DNA of 64,000 bases, from contig CP126203.1 of NCBI GenBank assembly GCA_030272155.1, positions 3,348,001 through 3,412,000 on the forward strand, in the 5' to 3' direction. Shown in pieces: positions 48,621-60,491 of this stretch (positions within the stretch are counted from its first letter, which is position 1; the number at the start of each line of letters is the position of its first letter). A model generated the notes under the pieces. The model was given only the letters and a program-made list of their open reading frames with translations. It did not search any database and was not told the DNA's origin. The position numbers and the translations under genes were made by a program. Source of the DNA: Tetradesmus obliquus (lineage: Eukaryota > Chlorophyta > Chlorophyceae > Sphaeropleales > Scenedesmaceae).

Positions 48621-49958
48621 TCAGTCGTCATCAGGCAGGGCCATGGCAGCTGCTGCCAGCACAGCATCCAGCTTGCTGGGCGGCAGTGCTGCCGCGCCAG
48701 CGGCTGCTGCAGCGGAGGCAACGAAGCTGCCACCCTCAGCACTAACACCACCACCAGGCGCAGGCACAGCCGGTGCTGGTGCAGCAGCAGGTGGCTGTGC
48801 TGCAACTGGCAGTGGTGCAGTGTCTGCTGATGCCGCTGCTGCTGTCACAGCACTTGCTGATGGCGCAGCATTCACAGCAGCAAGCTGCTGGCTGTCTGAC
48901 ACTGCTACTGCGCTGCTGCTGGCAGCTTGCTGGGAGGGAGAAGCGGGCCCTGTTGCTGCTGCTGCTGCTGCTGAAGCAGGACTGCTCCTTCTCCTGGGTG
49001 GCTCTGCAGGCGACACTACAGCTAGCGGCTGCTGCTGCTGCTTGCTTGCTGACCGAGTGGCAGCAGCGATTCCCCTGCTCGGACTAGCTGGCTGACCCAG
49101 TTGCTGCTGCTGCTGCTGAGGAGTGTGTTCACCTGTTTCTGCAGCTGGCTGTGGGCTGTCATCCACCTGGCTGCTGCTTACTGCACTGCCTGTTGAGAGC
49201 CTGCCACCCGCTGCTGCTGCGGCGGCGGCGGGCGGTGGTGTTGTTGGTTCATCAAACAAAAAGGCTACTGCTGCTGCTGTTGCTGCTGGCACTGGCGGCG
49301 CCCTCCTGGCGCCTGCTGCTGCAGTAGTGCGTTCTGCTCCTGCTGAGGGCGCAAGCGCTGCGGGTGCCAGCGCATATGCGAGCATTGTCTCCTCCTTGGG
49401 TGCTTCCACTGCAGCTGCAGCCTGCGGTGCTGGGGCAGCAGCTGTAGCAGCAGCTAAAGCTCCTGCAGCACTTGCTTCACCTAGCTGCTGCTGCTGCTGC
49501 TGCCACCGCTGTTGCTGCTGCTCATGCATTGTGTCTGAAGCTGCTGTACTAGCTGCTGGGTGGGCTGCAGGCACATGGCTGGCTGCTGCTGCTGCAGAAG
49601 CTTCTTCTGCTTGAAGAACTCCTGCTGCTGCTGCTGCTGCTGCTGTTGCTGCTCTTGCTGCTGCGCCTGCTGCCTCCTCCGTGGAGCCTGCTGTGTTTGG
49701 TGCTGCTGCAGTGATGCTGAGAGACCTCAGCAGCCTGGCCAGCCCATCAGCCGCTGCTGCAGCTACGGCAGCAACAGGGCCCTGCGCTGCTGGAGCAGCA
49801 GCAGCTGCCGCTGGTGCTGCTGCCGCTGGTGCTGCTGCCGCTGCTGCTGCCGCTGCTGCTGCCGCTGCTGGAGCAGCAGCTGCCGCTGGTGCTGCTGCCG
49901 CTGCCGCTGCTGCCGCCTCTACTGGTGCTGGTGAAGCAGCCACTGCTGCTATTGCTGG

Positions 49959-49991
<33 letters not shown>

Positions 49992-52900
49992 AGGCCTCTC
50001 AGCTCCAGGCTCTGGCTCTACTGCTGGCGCTGCTGCTGGCGCAAAGGCTGCTGCCAAAGGCGCTACAGGGGCCACATGCACCTGTAGCTGCTGCTGCTGC
50101 TGCTGCTGCTCAGGCACCCCTTGAGCTGGCACATCCCCTTGCGCTGATGACTCTGATCGACTGTTTGCGGCAGCTGCTGCAGCACCCTCAGCTGCAGCTC
50201 CACCACCACCAGCAGCAGCAGCGGCCTTCGCAGCAGCAGCGGCAGCCTTGCGTGCCGCAGCAGCTGCCGCGCGCTTCTCCGCCGCTGCCGCAGCCTTCGC
50301 TGCCCGCTCCGCAACGCCCGGCACCGCCGCCAGCCCGGCTGCTGGCGCCTCCGCTGCGCCTGCCGCTGCCGCTGCCCGCGTGGCGGCACGCGTCGCCCGC
50401 GGCGGCGAGCCGCCGCTGCTGCCACCTGCAGCACCGCTTATGCTCAGCCTCTGCAGCTCCAGCTGGGTGCTGTACTGCTTGAAGCGCTGCTCAAACTTTA
50501 GCAGGGCAGTGAGGCTGCTCCAGTGCCTGCAATGGATCTTGTCGACTTTTGCGAGCACGCCGCGGGTGAACTTGTGCAGCTCGAGTGAAGCTGGCTTGGG
50601 CAGCGGCGGCGGGGGCGCGCCTTGCAGCACAGACATGACTGCTGCAGCGCACTCGCCCACGAGACTGACAGTGATGACGTACAGGCAGCATGGACAGACA
50701 CAGGCAGACAGACAGAGGGATAAGATGGATGTGAGACGGCGCCAATGGGTGTTGGACCATCGTGGCAGGCACACCAGGGAAGCTGGCGCTGCGTACAGCA
50801 ATGATAATCAGCTATTCAAACCAACCCCACCACCTTGCGCCCGGCGTGCTGCTGCAGCCACACAAGGAAAGCTGCCACCAGCCAATCAGCCTCCAAATAG
50901 CCAAACCTACCTGGGCACGTAACCGCCCTCCAGCACCGCTACAACCTTGCCGCCGGCGTGCTGCTGCAGCCGCTGCGTCATGGCCGCAAAGCCAGCCGGG
51001 CTCACACGGCACAGCCCCAGGAAGTCGCCATCAGCAGCATCAAAGCCCGCAGATATCAGCACCAGCTGATGGTGTAGTTGCCACGTGCGCAGGCAGGCGG
51101 GCAGCAGCAGCGGACATGTCATGTTAAGCTGCTGAGACGCACTAGCAGCCAACAGGTGTCAGCACCAGCTGCCGTTTTAGCGACAGCCAGCAGCCAGGCA
51201 GCCAGACAGCCAGTCAGCCAGGCAGGCAGTGGTAGCAGCCGCCGGGCTCACGCAGCACAGCCCCAGGAAGTCGCCATCAGCAGCATCAAAGCCCGCAGAT
51301 ATCACCAGCTGTTGTTGCGGTACGCGCAGGCAGACAGGCAGCAGCAGCAGCAGCGCACATGTCAAGTGAGCTGCTGAGACGCACTAGCAGCCGCTAGGTG
51401 TCAGCAGCCAGCTGTCATTTCAGCAACAGCCTGCAGGCGGGCAGCCAGTCAGGCAGTGGCAGCAGCAGATGTCAGCTGCTTATGAGCTGCTAATGCGCGG
51501 CAGCGCCCGCCCCCCGCCCCCCAAGTCGTCACAGGGCCCAGGCACACCGAGATCCAGTGCGCGGCTACACCGGTGCTGTAACCCGCAGCTGCGCTGCTTG
51601 TAATCTATCAAGCCAGTACAGCAGGATATGTAACTGTTGCAGTGGCTCAAACAACTGAACCCACAACGCTCGTGCCCCAGAGCACTGCGCACCTGCGGGT
51701 CAAACTGCTCGATGATGGGCTGCAGCAGCAGGTCAAAGGCTGCCATGTAGTCTGCGTCCCCCATGCCCTTGCTGCTCCAGGGCACATTCACGTTGAAGCC
51801 TCGCCCATGGCCTGTGCCCACCTCCTCTGCAAACCCGCAGCCCTGCGGGGTGGAGCGGTGAAGCGAGGAAAAACATAGGGTGCAGGGTGGGGCAGATGTA
51901 ACGATGACTTGAACTTGGAATCAACAGTTGTGGAGGTGATGCACGGCAAAGAGCCGACGCAGACATGCAGAAGGACTATCCCCGCAGCGCGTAGATACAG
52001 CTGCTGCAGGGGGATGCAAGCAAGACAGGCATGTCGGGTCACACCGTGCATGGCATGGTGATGCCAGCTGCACAATGCAGCATGTGCAAGCACCCGGCAG
52101 GGCAGCTGGAAAAACTGCGGCAGTCAGATGCTAGCAAACACATGCAAGCTGGGATACCGCATGGCAGCAGCCGGCATCTACAGCAAGTACAGGACGCGCA
52201 GCATGACTGGTTGCACCCTGGCAATGCTGTGCTGCATCACACCTTGGGATAGAAGTTGCCGTCCCTGCGGTGCAGCGATACAAACAGCACCCGAGGGTCC
52301 TGCAGGAAGATCTGCTGCGTGCCATTGCCGTGGTGGATCTGCGCAGGGCAATGCAGGGCAGCATGTGTGGCCAGGCATCAGTAGGCATCAGCGTGACGAG
52401 CAGAGGGGCGGCTACTGATCATGGTGCACACAGCTTGCAGGAAGCATACTGGTATGCAGCGCTTTAGTGACTGCAAGTGCAGCGTCAACCAGCTGGCACT
52501 CTGGCAGATATAGCCTCAGGTCAGCTGGATGCTGTTCAAGCAAGTTTGGCTGAACAAGCAGGTGCAGCAGTTCGGGTGCTAGCGGAAAGTTATGCACGCG
52601 TGCACTCACGTCCCAGTCAAGGATCAGCACTCGCTCCACCCCTGCAGAGCAGCAATGACAGCGCCTTCGTCAGTGCTTTTGGATCCCAGAGAGCAGAATC
52701 TGTCAGCTAGCAGGAGTGTCAGCAGCGCTACCCTCCTTACGCCAACAGCACGGAAAGGACACACGCGCTGCAGACATGACAGCTGCCGCTGATGCGCGCG
52801 TCACTACCCTTGCTAGCAGCCGGCTGCTGCCAAGCGCACCTGGCTGCTCCAGCGCAGCATGCGCCGCCACTGCCACGTTATTGAAGAAGCAGAATCCCAT

Positions 52901-54721
52901 CAGCTCCTGTGACTCTGCATGATGCCCTGGGGGCCGCACAATGGCAAAGGCGCTGCTGACCTGGCCTGACAGCACAGCACACACCGCCTGCAAGGAGGCG
53001 AGAAGGTTAACGCGCATGCAGCAGCAGCACCTTAGTAAGGTCAGCCTGTTTATGCACAGCGCAACATTCCAGAACACCACAGATGTTGAGAACACAGAAA
53101 ATGGTAGTGTTGCAGGCACAGAGTGTTGCAGGAACGTCGATGGGTGTAACAATGGGTCACACCAGCAAGGCACCGCCGCTGGCGCTGCACACCGTGACAC
53201 GCCAACAGCCGGTCACACTGACAGGGGACAACATGCGCGCACAGCACGGTGTGAAGAGCCAACGAGAAGACAGAAGAAGCTCTGCTGTACCTGCACGCAG
53301 CAGCCTGCCGCACTCCTAGCAGCCATGCTGGTGTGCCTGTTGCAGTAGATGTCGCTGCTAATGATAAAGGTGTCACCAACTTGCTCAGCTGGCTGGCCTT
53401 CGGTGGTCACTGGATTGCTGTAGAGCCCATCGACCTGTAACAAGCAGCAGCAGCAGCAGCAGCAGCAACGGCAGCAGCAGCATGTGCCACGTGGAATGTT
53501 AGTCTGTGAGGTATTGCACAGTCGACTGACAGATGATGGCAGTGTCAGCGTGCATGGTCGTTTGAGGGTGCAGCTCTTGTTGCAAGCATACTTGTGAGGT
53601 GGCTGCAACTGCCAAGACCACGCTTGCATGCCTGTGACTGTTGCAAAGACCTTGCAGCTGCAGCAATCGTATTCCTGATCATCCTGCAGCTGCACGTGTG
53701 AGGATCTGAAGCGCGGTGTTGCACACCAGCACAGGACCCAACTTGCACACTTGCACAGTTTAGCACGTGCACAACAACAAACATGTATGCACAGCACCTT
53801 GACCACCAAACCTCACCCTGTCAATGTGTGCCCTGCTGTGACATTTGAGCAGCTCTTCATCAGTTGCCTGCAGAAGAGAGAGCACACAAAAAGACAGTTT
53901 TGTCTCCTCGTGCCGGCAGGTGGCATGCACCTGCTGTCTGACTCAAGACCCAACGCTGCAGAACCGCAGGACCCAAAAGCTACGCCAGGGCGTTGCGTCA
54001 GCAGCAGCAGCAAAAGTCACGAGCTGCATGTGCAGAGGAGGTCAGATGACGAAGAGGGGCTGATAGGCTGAGGTCATCAACTGCTGCTGCAGCTGCTGCA
54101 GCTGTGCTGCGCATGCTCACCAGCTTGGGTGTCAGCCTGGTGCACTTGCTGAGCAACCCTTCCCGCTCCAGCCTGCTGCTGAGCTCCTTGATGCGGTTGG
54201 GGTGCTCAGGATGGCCTGCGCGCTTGCAGGAACAGGCGTATGTGTAAACTGGCTGCAGGAAGGGCATGTGTGGCTGTGCATGTGCAAAAGGCTGGAGCAC
54301 GATGTGCACTGCTTCCATGTCCAGGTGCTGCTGCAGCTGCTGCTGCGTCTTGCCGAATTTACTTGCAGGAAACTAAGCTTGGCAAAGGCATGCTCACGTG
54401 CGCAACACTGCAACGTTTAAACACACCCAGAGGTCGAGAGTGGCAGCCTGTAAGCATGGCCCCACCTTCCCTCATGTGCAGCTCCATGACAGCATCATAC
54501 ACAACACCGCAAGAGCCCCTGGGGGCTGGCATGCTTGTGTTTTGAGCATCTGAAACAGTGTGGGCTTGGCCCTGTCCTAGCTCTGGCAAAGCAGAGCTTG
54601 CATCATCCACATCAGCATGGATGCTGATGCAGCGCTGACTGCTCTTGCTGGGAGCGGCACTGCTGTGCACTTCATGTGGCTCCGAGCTGGATACGGGCTG
54701 TCCAAGAGTGTCAGCACTCAT
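48621..54721 (-). CDS. Class II histone deacetylase with long Ala-rich C-terminal tail
   Basis: Ten exons (54466-54721, 54121-54215, 53817-53867, 53291-53434, 52808-52987, 52610-52633, 52243-52338, 51693-51842, 50911-51065, 48621-50664) sum to 1065 codons. Domain blocks in order are [64 protein letters not shown] plus [44 protein letters not shown] and LEGGYVP. The catalytic His-His pair, the zinc ligands (Asp and His of DWDIHHGNG, Asp of AGFDAADGD) and the transition-state Tyr of EGGY are all present, so the enzyme should be active. After the domain comes a helical segment ([20 protein letters not shown]), then about 570 residues of Ala, Gln and Pro. The junction of exons 5 and 6 is the weakest: it uses an atypical acceptor. 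Class II HDACs are lysine deacetylases of nucleus or cytoplasm. Confidence 0.87.
51242..51312 (-). repeat. Echo of HDAC exon 9 5' end
   Basis: A copy of the acceptor and first 65 or so bases of exon 9 ([16 protein letters not shown], real copy 50998-51065), about 245 bp upstream in the gene. It keeps the zinc-ligand Asp codon. Flanking intron words (GAGACGCACTAGCAGCC) also recur at 51133 and 51377. Confidence 0.92.
53441..53482. repeat. CTG-rich run before HDAC exon 4 acceptor
   Basis: On the sense (minus) strand CTG units lead into the TTACAG acceptor at 53435. Confidence 0.85.
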
Positions 54722-55218
54722 GACTTATCTACAGTAGACAGCTGGCTTGCTTTCCAACGACAAGGCACTTGTAAGGCTGTTGCAGAGGCGCAAAGGCCAG
54801 GGCTACGGCAGCCCGCGCAGCCGGTACAAGCCCAACATAGCAGCAGCATAGCTTAAAACTGCATTTGAATGCTCTTGCGCACTGCCTGGGGCTAGTATTC
54901 TGTTGCCGGTGTCATTCAGGGTTAGTGAGGTTGTCACGGACATTTGAAGCGCCAGCGACAGCGCAACATAGCGACGCCTCGTCCGCAATGCAGGATAAAG
55001 ATTCATGTCGTGTTGCGCTAGCTTGCAGCACAAGCCTCGCTTCACGATGCTGGTATGCTTGTGAGCAACAACAGTAACTGACATGGCCACAACAATGCTC
55101 TGTGAGTACTTCCAGTCCTGCCACAACCCTGCACCATACACATGCTGAGCATACAATTTGAACTCATATCAGCAGGCTTGGATAGCAGGCTACAGAGGAG
55201 GCAACAACCGCAGCTGCA
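54722..55218. promoter_or_regulatory. Divergent intergenic region, HDAC / Gln-rich protein
   Basis: About 500 bp between divergent start codons; both promoters are expected here. No TATA box stands out. Confidence 0.4.
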
Positions 55219-57493
55219 GTGGCAAGCAGCAAGCTTACACTCCAAGGCTTGCAGGCAGTAGCAGGACACCCTGAGGTGCCTGCAGACATGACAGCTGATG
55301 CAGCTGCTGACCATACAGGCCTGAACAGGCTTGACCAGCAGGGAGCAAGCAGCACTGAAAGCGGGAACATATGCACCAACCCATTGCTGGAACAAGATGC
55401 TAGCTGGGCTAGCACTTGTTCTGCTAGGTCTGCAGAAGGGTTGAGCTTTGCTGTCATGCGCAAGCCCAACCAGCAGCACCCACGGTATGATGCTGCCGTG
55501 GCAGCTGCTGAGCAGCACGTGGCTTGCCAACAAGGGCTGGCAGCGGGTGTGTATGCAGATGAATCAAATGCAGGTGCTGCTCAGCAGCAGCGAGAGCAGG
55601 AACGCGCTGCTATATCGCATCCAACACAGCAGCAGCAGCCGCAGCAGCACGATGCCAAACTGCATCCAGTACAACAGCAGCAGCAAGAGGAGGACAAAGC
55701 TGACATAGCGCATGTAGTACAGCAGCAGCAGCAGCAGACAGAGCCGCTGCTGCCGAACCAGCAGGTTGTGCAGGAGCTGCTGCTGTGCCAGCAGCTGCTG
55801 CAGCACCTGGCCTCTCATAACCAGCAGCTGCAGGAGTACCTAGCTGCTGCTCTGGAGGACAAATCTCAACTGCAGGTGAGCTCTACAGGCAGCGTCAACG
55901 CTGCTGCAACTGCAACAGAGTGTGACAGCAGGCCAGGTTGCAGCAGCTTGAGCTACGCAGTTCAATGCACCTGCACTTGCACGCACACCTGACGTGCTCA
56001 CTGCTGAATGCAGCGCACCTGCTTTCCCATGCAGCAGCTCGTACACACACTGGCTGGGCGCTCGCGCACACACACAACTGTGTTTTGATTTGTTTTGACA
56101 TGGCGGTGGCTGCGTGGCGTTCCTGCTGTGTAGCTGGAGCACCTGCAGCTGCAGGTGCTGTGCGAGCACTTGCAGGAAAGAGCGGGAGTAGCCGTGCTTC
56201 AGCAGCAGCAGCAGCCACAGCAGCATGACCCACTGATGCTGCAGCAGCAAATCTTGGTAACCGCGCAGCAGGGGAGTGCACAGGCTGGTGCAGATGGCCC
56301 TGTCATGGGGCAGCAGGCCCCAGCACGACCACAGCAGCAGCAGCAGCAGCAGCAAGGTGTGGCTTCTGTACCTGCACCTGTCAGTGATGCTGCAGCGATG
56401 TTGCCAGGACCTGCACACGATGCGGCGTGTTGCCAGGTGAGGCTGTGACTGAGCTTCCTCATCCGCCTGTACTTAACCAGACACAAGCAGCCTGCACAGC
56501 AGAAAAGATAAGCATGCCATAGGGGTGTCGTATGCAAGCTTTGCAGATCTGATAGGTGTGCTATGCCAAATGTTGAGCTGCAAACCAGACTAGAACGTCA
56601 TCTGCTGACAGCTTTGGTATGCACCGTCGAACAGAAATCCAGGTGCTTTGCTTGATGCTCTGCTGTTCTCTTAATGCTCTGCCTGTCCACGGTGCACACG
56701 TACAATGCAGACGGACGTAGACCAGCACCACAAGCAAAGCAAAGCAGCAGACAAATCCCCCCACAAGCAGAAAGGGCAGCCGCAGTCGCGGCAGCAGCAG
56801 CCGCAGTTGCAGCACCAGGTGCAGCAAGTGCTGCAGCAGCAGCACGTGCATGACCAGCTGCCGCCGCTTATGCATGAGCTGCAGCAGCAGCACAGCAGCG
56901 TCATGGCTAAGCTCAAGCGGGTGCAGAAAGAGCAGTGCAGGCTGCTTGAGCGCAAGATTGAGTGTGACAGGTGCATCAACATGCTGCAGCAGCACTTGGC
57001 AAAGCAGCGGCACAGCAAGCAAGCAACTGCCATGCTGAATATGCAGCCAGGCCACGGGGCAGCAGCAGGTGCAGCAGCAAATTTGTCAGCAGCAGTCGCA
57101 GCTGCAATGCAAGCTGAGCGCAGCTGCGCCAGCACTGGCACGGGCAGCAGCTGCGCAGCTGAGAGCAGCAGCAGCAGTCTTGGCAGCACAGTGAGGAGTG
57201 TGTTGGAGAGCAGCAGCAGCAGCAAAGTCATGTCGAGGCTGCTTGCAGGAGTCGGCAAGCAGCCGGTCAGCCAGCTGCTGCAGGCAATGACGCTTGAGCA
57301 GGCATCACAGCATGGCACGGATGCGCAGGTGAGGGCATGCTGGTTGTTCAAAACATCGCGCCAACTGTGCATGCACTGGAGCCTATGCTAAGGTGTACTT
57401 CCTGCAGTCCAGCAGCAGGCCTGCAAGGCGTCATACAAGTGCTGCATGCTCTGGCTGCATTCCTGACAGCGCAGCCGCCGCCGCTGCTTCAAG

Positions 57494-57532
<39 letters not shown>

Positions 57533-59278
57533 TGCTGCACACCACTGCAGGCCGTGGCTTTTGCAGGTGAGTGCCATTCCATGCAGGCGATGCAGCACTC
57601 TGGCGCAGCACAGCAGCAGCCAGCCAGGAGCGGCTTCCCGCAGCCAGCTGTATCAGTGCAACAGCCGCAGCAGCCAGCAGCCAGCAGCAGCTGTGTCACA
57701 CCTACCTCAGCTGGCACAGCAGCAGCAGCAGCAGCCACACCAAACCCTGCAGCAGCACAGCCCGGCAGTCTAAAAGCTCGCAGGACCCTGCTGCGGCCAC
57801 GCCCACCTAGTGCATCAGCTATTGAAGCTAGCGCGGTGCAAGCAAGCAGCAGCAGCATCACAAGCAGCGCTGCCAGCAGCAGCAGGGGCAGGCAGCCAGC
57901 CTCAATCACAGCAGCAGCAGCAGCAGCTGTGCCTGGTGTGCAGTGTTCAGGGCTGACAGGCATGAGCAAGGCGGTGCAACAGCAGTTGAGCATTGCGTGG
58001 CCGTTCGAGCTGCATTTGGGGGAGGTTGTTTGTGCAGAGCCAACTCAGCAGCAGGCTGAACAGGACAGCAGCACAGGGCCTACTGGGGCAGTGAGTTTGC
58101 GTACATCCGAGCAGCAGCGGCAGGTGAGAGCCCTTGCAGCAGTTGGCAGAGCAGAAATGAGTAGCCTCGGAGCCAGCAGCAGCAGCCTGTTTAGCATAGA
58201 AGCTGGCGCACCAGCAGCACACGCCCGCACGGCAGCAGCAGCAGCAGCAGCAGACGAAACTACAGTGACGGCCACGCCCAATAGGCAGCAGCCACGTAAC
58301 ATGCGTTATGTAGGCAGCTCTGTAAGTGATGCTGCAGGACACAGCTGCGCAAGTGAGCTGCAACAGCACGGGCACACGCCAGTGCTCAGCAGCAGTAGGA
58401 GCAGGAGCAGCAGCCGCAACAGCTCTGGGCGCAGCAGGCGAGCAGCAGAGTGGGTTGCGCAGACACAGCAGGCAGCAGCTGTGACAGCAGGTGTGACAGC
58501 AGCTGCTGGGGCTGCTGGGGCTGCTGCTGCTGATATGCACAGCCAAGGCATTGGCAGCCGCCGGCCTCCTTTGCCGTTTCCGCAGCAGGTCATGTTGCAC
58601 CATGATGCTGACAGGGAAGACGATCTTGAGCAGCAGCAGCCCCAGCAGCAGCAGCAGCAGGCTGACAGCGGTGATGGGCTGGGCTGGCACAGCCAGCGTC
58701 AGCAGCAGCTGCAAAGCATGCAGCAGCCAGCACAGTCACCAGCAGGCCGCCTGCTGGCTCCTGCCTTTGCTGGCATCAGCAATGACGTACAGCAGTCCCC
58801 AGTGGGCCCTGTCACAGTAGAGTCACTCAAGCAGCTGGAGCAGCAGCAGGCAGCCGCAGAGCAGCAGCAGCAGCAGCAGCAGGATGGCCAGGAGATCTCT
58901 CAGCTGACATGGAGTGCCAGCTTCCGCAGCAGCCACTGCGGCAGTGACGGAGCCAGCACATACTTCTACTCGGTGCATACGGCTGCAAGCGAAATCGGCG
59001 GCAGCAGCGCACGCTACGCCAACATCTGGGATGGCATAGGGCAGGATGGTAGCATGTCAGCAGGCTTGTTTGCAGCAATGGGTTCCGAGGACAGGAGTGC
59101 ACTGCTTGCTGCAGCTGCAGCAGCAGGGCGCTGGAGGGGCAAGCGTAGGAGCAGTAGCGGCCAGCCAGCAGGGTATGATGCTGCAGCGCCTTCAGCGCTG
59201 CTGCAGGCAGCAGCAGCACTGCTGCAGGGCAGGGGCAGGGTGCCGCGGCCAAATGTGACGGGGACGGCACTGGAGTAG
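55219..59278 (+). CDS. Gln-rich coiled-coil protein of unknown function
   Basis: Four exons (55219-55875, 56134-56436, 56711-57328, 57587-59278) join in phase 0 to 1089 residues. I recognise no domain. The first exon ends in a leucine and Gln-rich helix (VVQELLLCQQLLQHLASHNQ) that continues across intron 1 into LEHLQLQVLCEHLQERAGV, a coiled-coil pattern supporting the junction. Exon 3 has a basic heptad-like helix (MAKLKRVQKEQCRLLERKIE). The last exon is long, rich in Ser, Ala and Gln, with a less biased patch near the end (STYFYSVHTAASEIGGSSAR, then YANIWDGIG). It could be a structural, RNA-binding or transcriptional protein. The start is the first ATG of the open frame; an upstream exon is possible. 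It is divergent from the HDAC gene. Confidence 0.6.
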
Positions 59279-60491
59279 TGGTGCAGTAAAGTATACTCAA
59301 GAGGCTGTTGCTGGTATGCCGGAATGCAAGTGTGCAGGCAGGGCTAGACAGGACGTACGTGTGCCGGCAGGGCTGCTGGCAGGAATTGATAAAATGTGAT
59401 CAGCAGTTATGATCAGGTTGATCAATTCATTTGTATTATACCCACTGTTTGATGGGCCACTATCAGCTGGTAATCAGCCACTGACGCAAGGGATGACTCA
59501 GCAAATGTGCAGTCATGATCAGGGAGCAGTTCGTGCTGCAGCTGCAGCAGCTGGGCGGAACAGGCACATAGTACAGTGCAGCTGTATCCAGCCAGTTCAG
59601 GGGGTACAGCTGTCAGCAGCGCATCAAGCTGCTTTTGCGGAGAGCAGCAGTGTGGGCTAGCCGCGCTGAAGTTAAGTTGAGGTACTTCACCTGGTGTGAT
59701 CACACCGTGGCACTGGGTGAGCTGCAGCAATTTTATAATCATTTTTTTCGTAACAGCGTTTTTAAACAGCAGATGATTAAGCAATCTAGTATGATGGGAT
59801 GCCAGCAACCAGCTTGGGGCGACAGGATCAGCAGGACCAGCAGGACGTTTGAACAGCCTGATACCCTCAGGTGAAACTCAAATGCATGCTGGCAGCAGCA
59901 CGTTGTTGCGTACCATCCAAATTCATTTGTTTACCGAGACGAAAGGTAAGCATACGCTGGGAATGCTGTGGCAGCGCGTCAAGCCATCAAATTCAAGGCA
60001 GAGCCCGAAGAGCCAGTGCCACGTGGACGCCATCCAGCCTGACCAGCCAACGGACTTGGGCAGCTATTAACAACTTTATTTGCATCCATTGATTGTATTG
60101 TAGCACATGGAGCTGTGGATGACGCACCACACCAAAAGATGCTTTTCTTGATTCCCGATTCCTGTGTTACTTGAGCACCCCCAGCCGCAGTTAGTAAGAC
60201 TATTCAAGACCTAGCGAGTAGGAAACTTCGCTCGTAGGCTCGTAGTGAGTGTTGCGCTTTGCCAGGGACTGATTCACTAACAAAAGGACGCACTGCTGAC
60301 ACTCTTCTTGTGAGTTGCACCCATTGCGGTACCCGGCCTTGTGTGCTGGCCAAGTTGCTTGCCAAGTTTGACAGTGTGCTTTAGGACCACGAACATCAGC
60401 CTGCGCTGTGTACTTGGGAAGCCAGGCTATTGAGTGATCGCTGAGCAGCCACCAGCAGCAGTTTCGGAAGCACGCTTGCCAGCTAGCAGTC
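59279..60491. other. Intergenic, no gene seen
   Basis: 1.2 kb between the Gln-rich gene and the MFS transporter. A cluster of TGATCA words lies at 59397-59427. Nothing else is supported. Confidence 0.45.

Noticed and set aside
48510-50922. Several long plus-strand ORFs rich in Ala, Cys or Leu
   Set aside because: They are antisense shadows of the GCN/CAG-rich HDAC tail exon, whose frame joins the catalytic domain in phase.
52610-52641. HDAC exon 6 starting right after the CTGCAG acceptor at 52642
   Set aside because: That start needs two bases from the previous exon, but the visible donors leave one or none; the atypical acceptor at 52634 keeps the frame.
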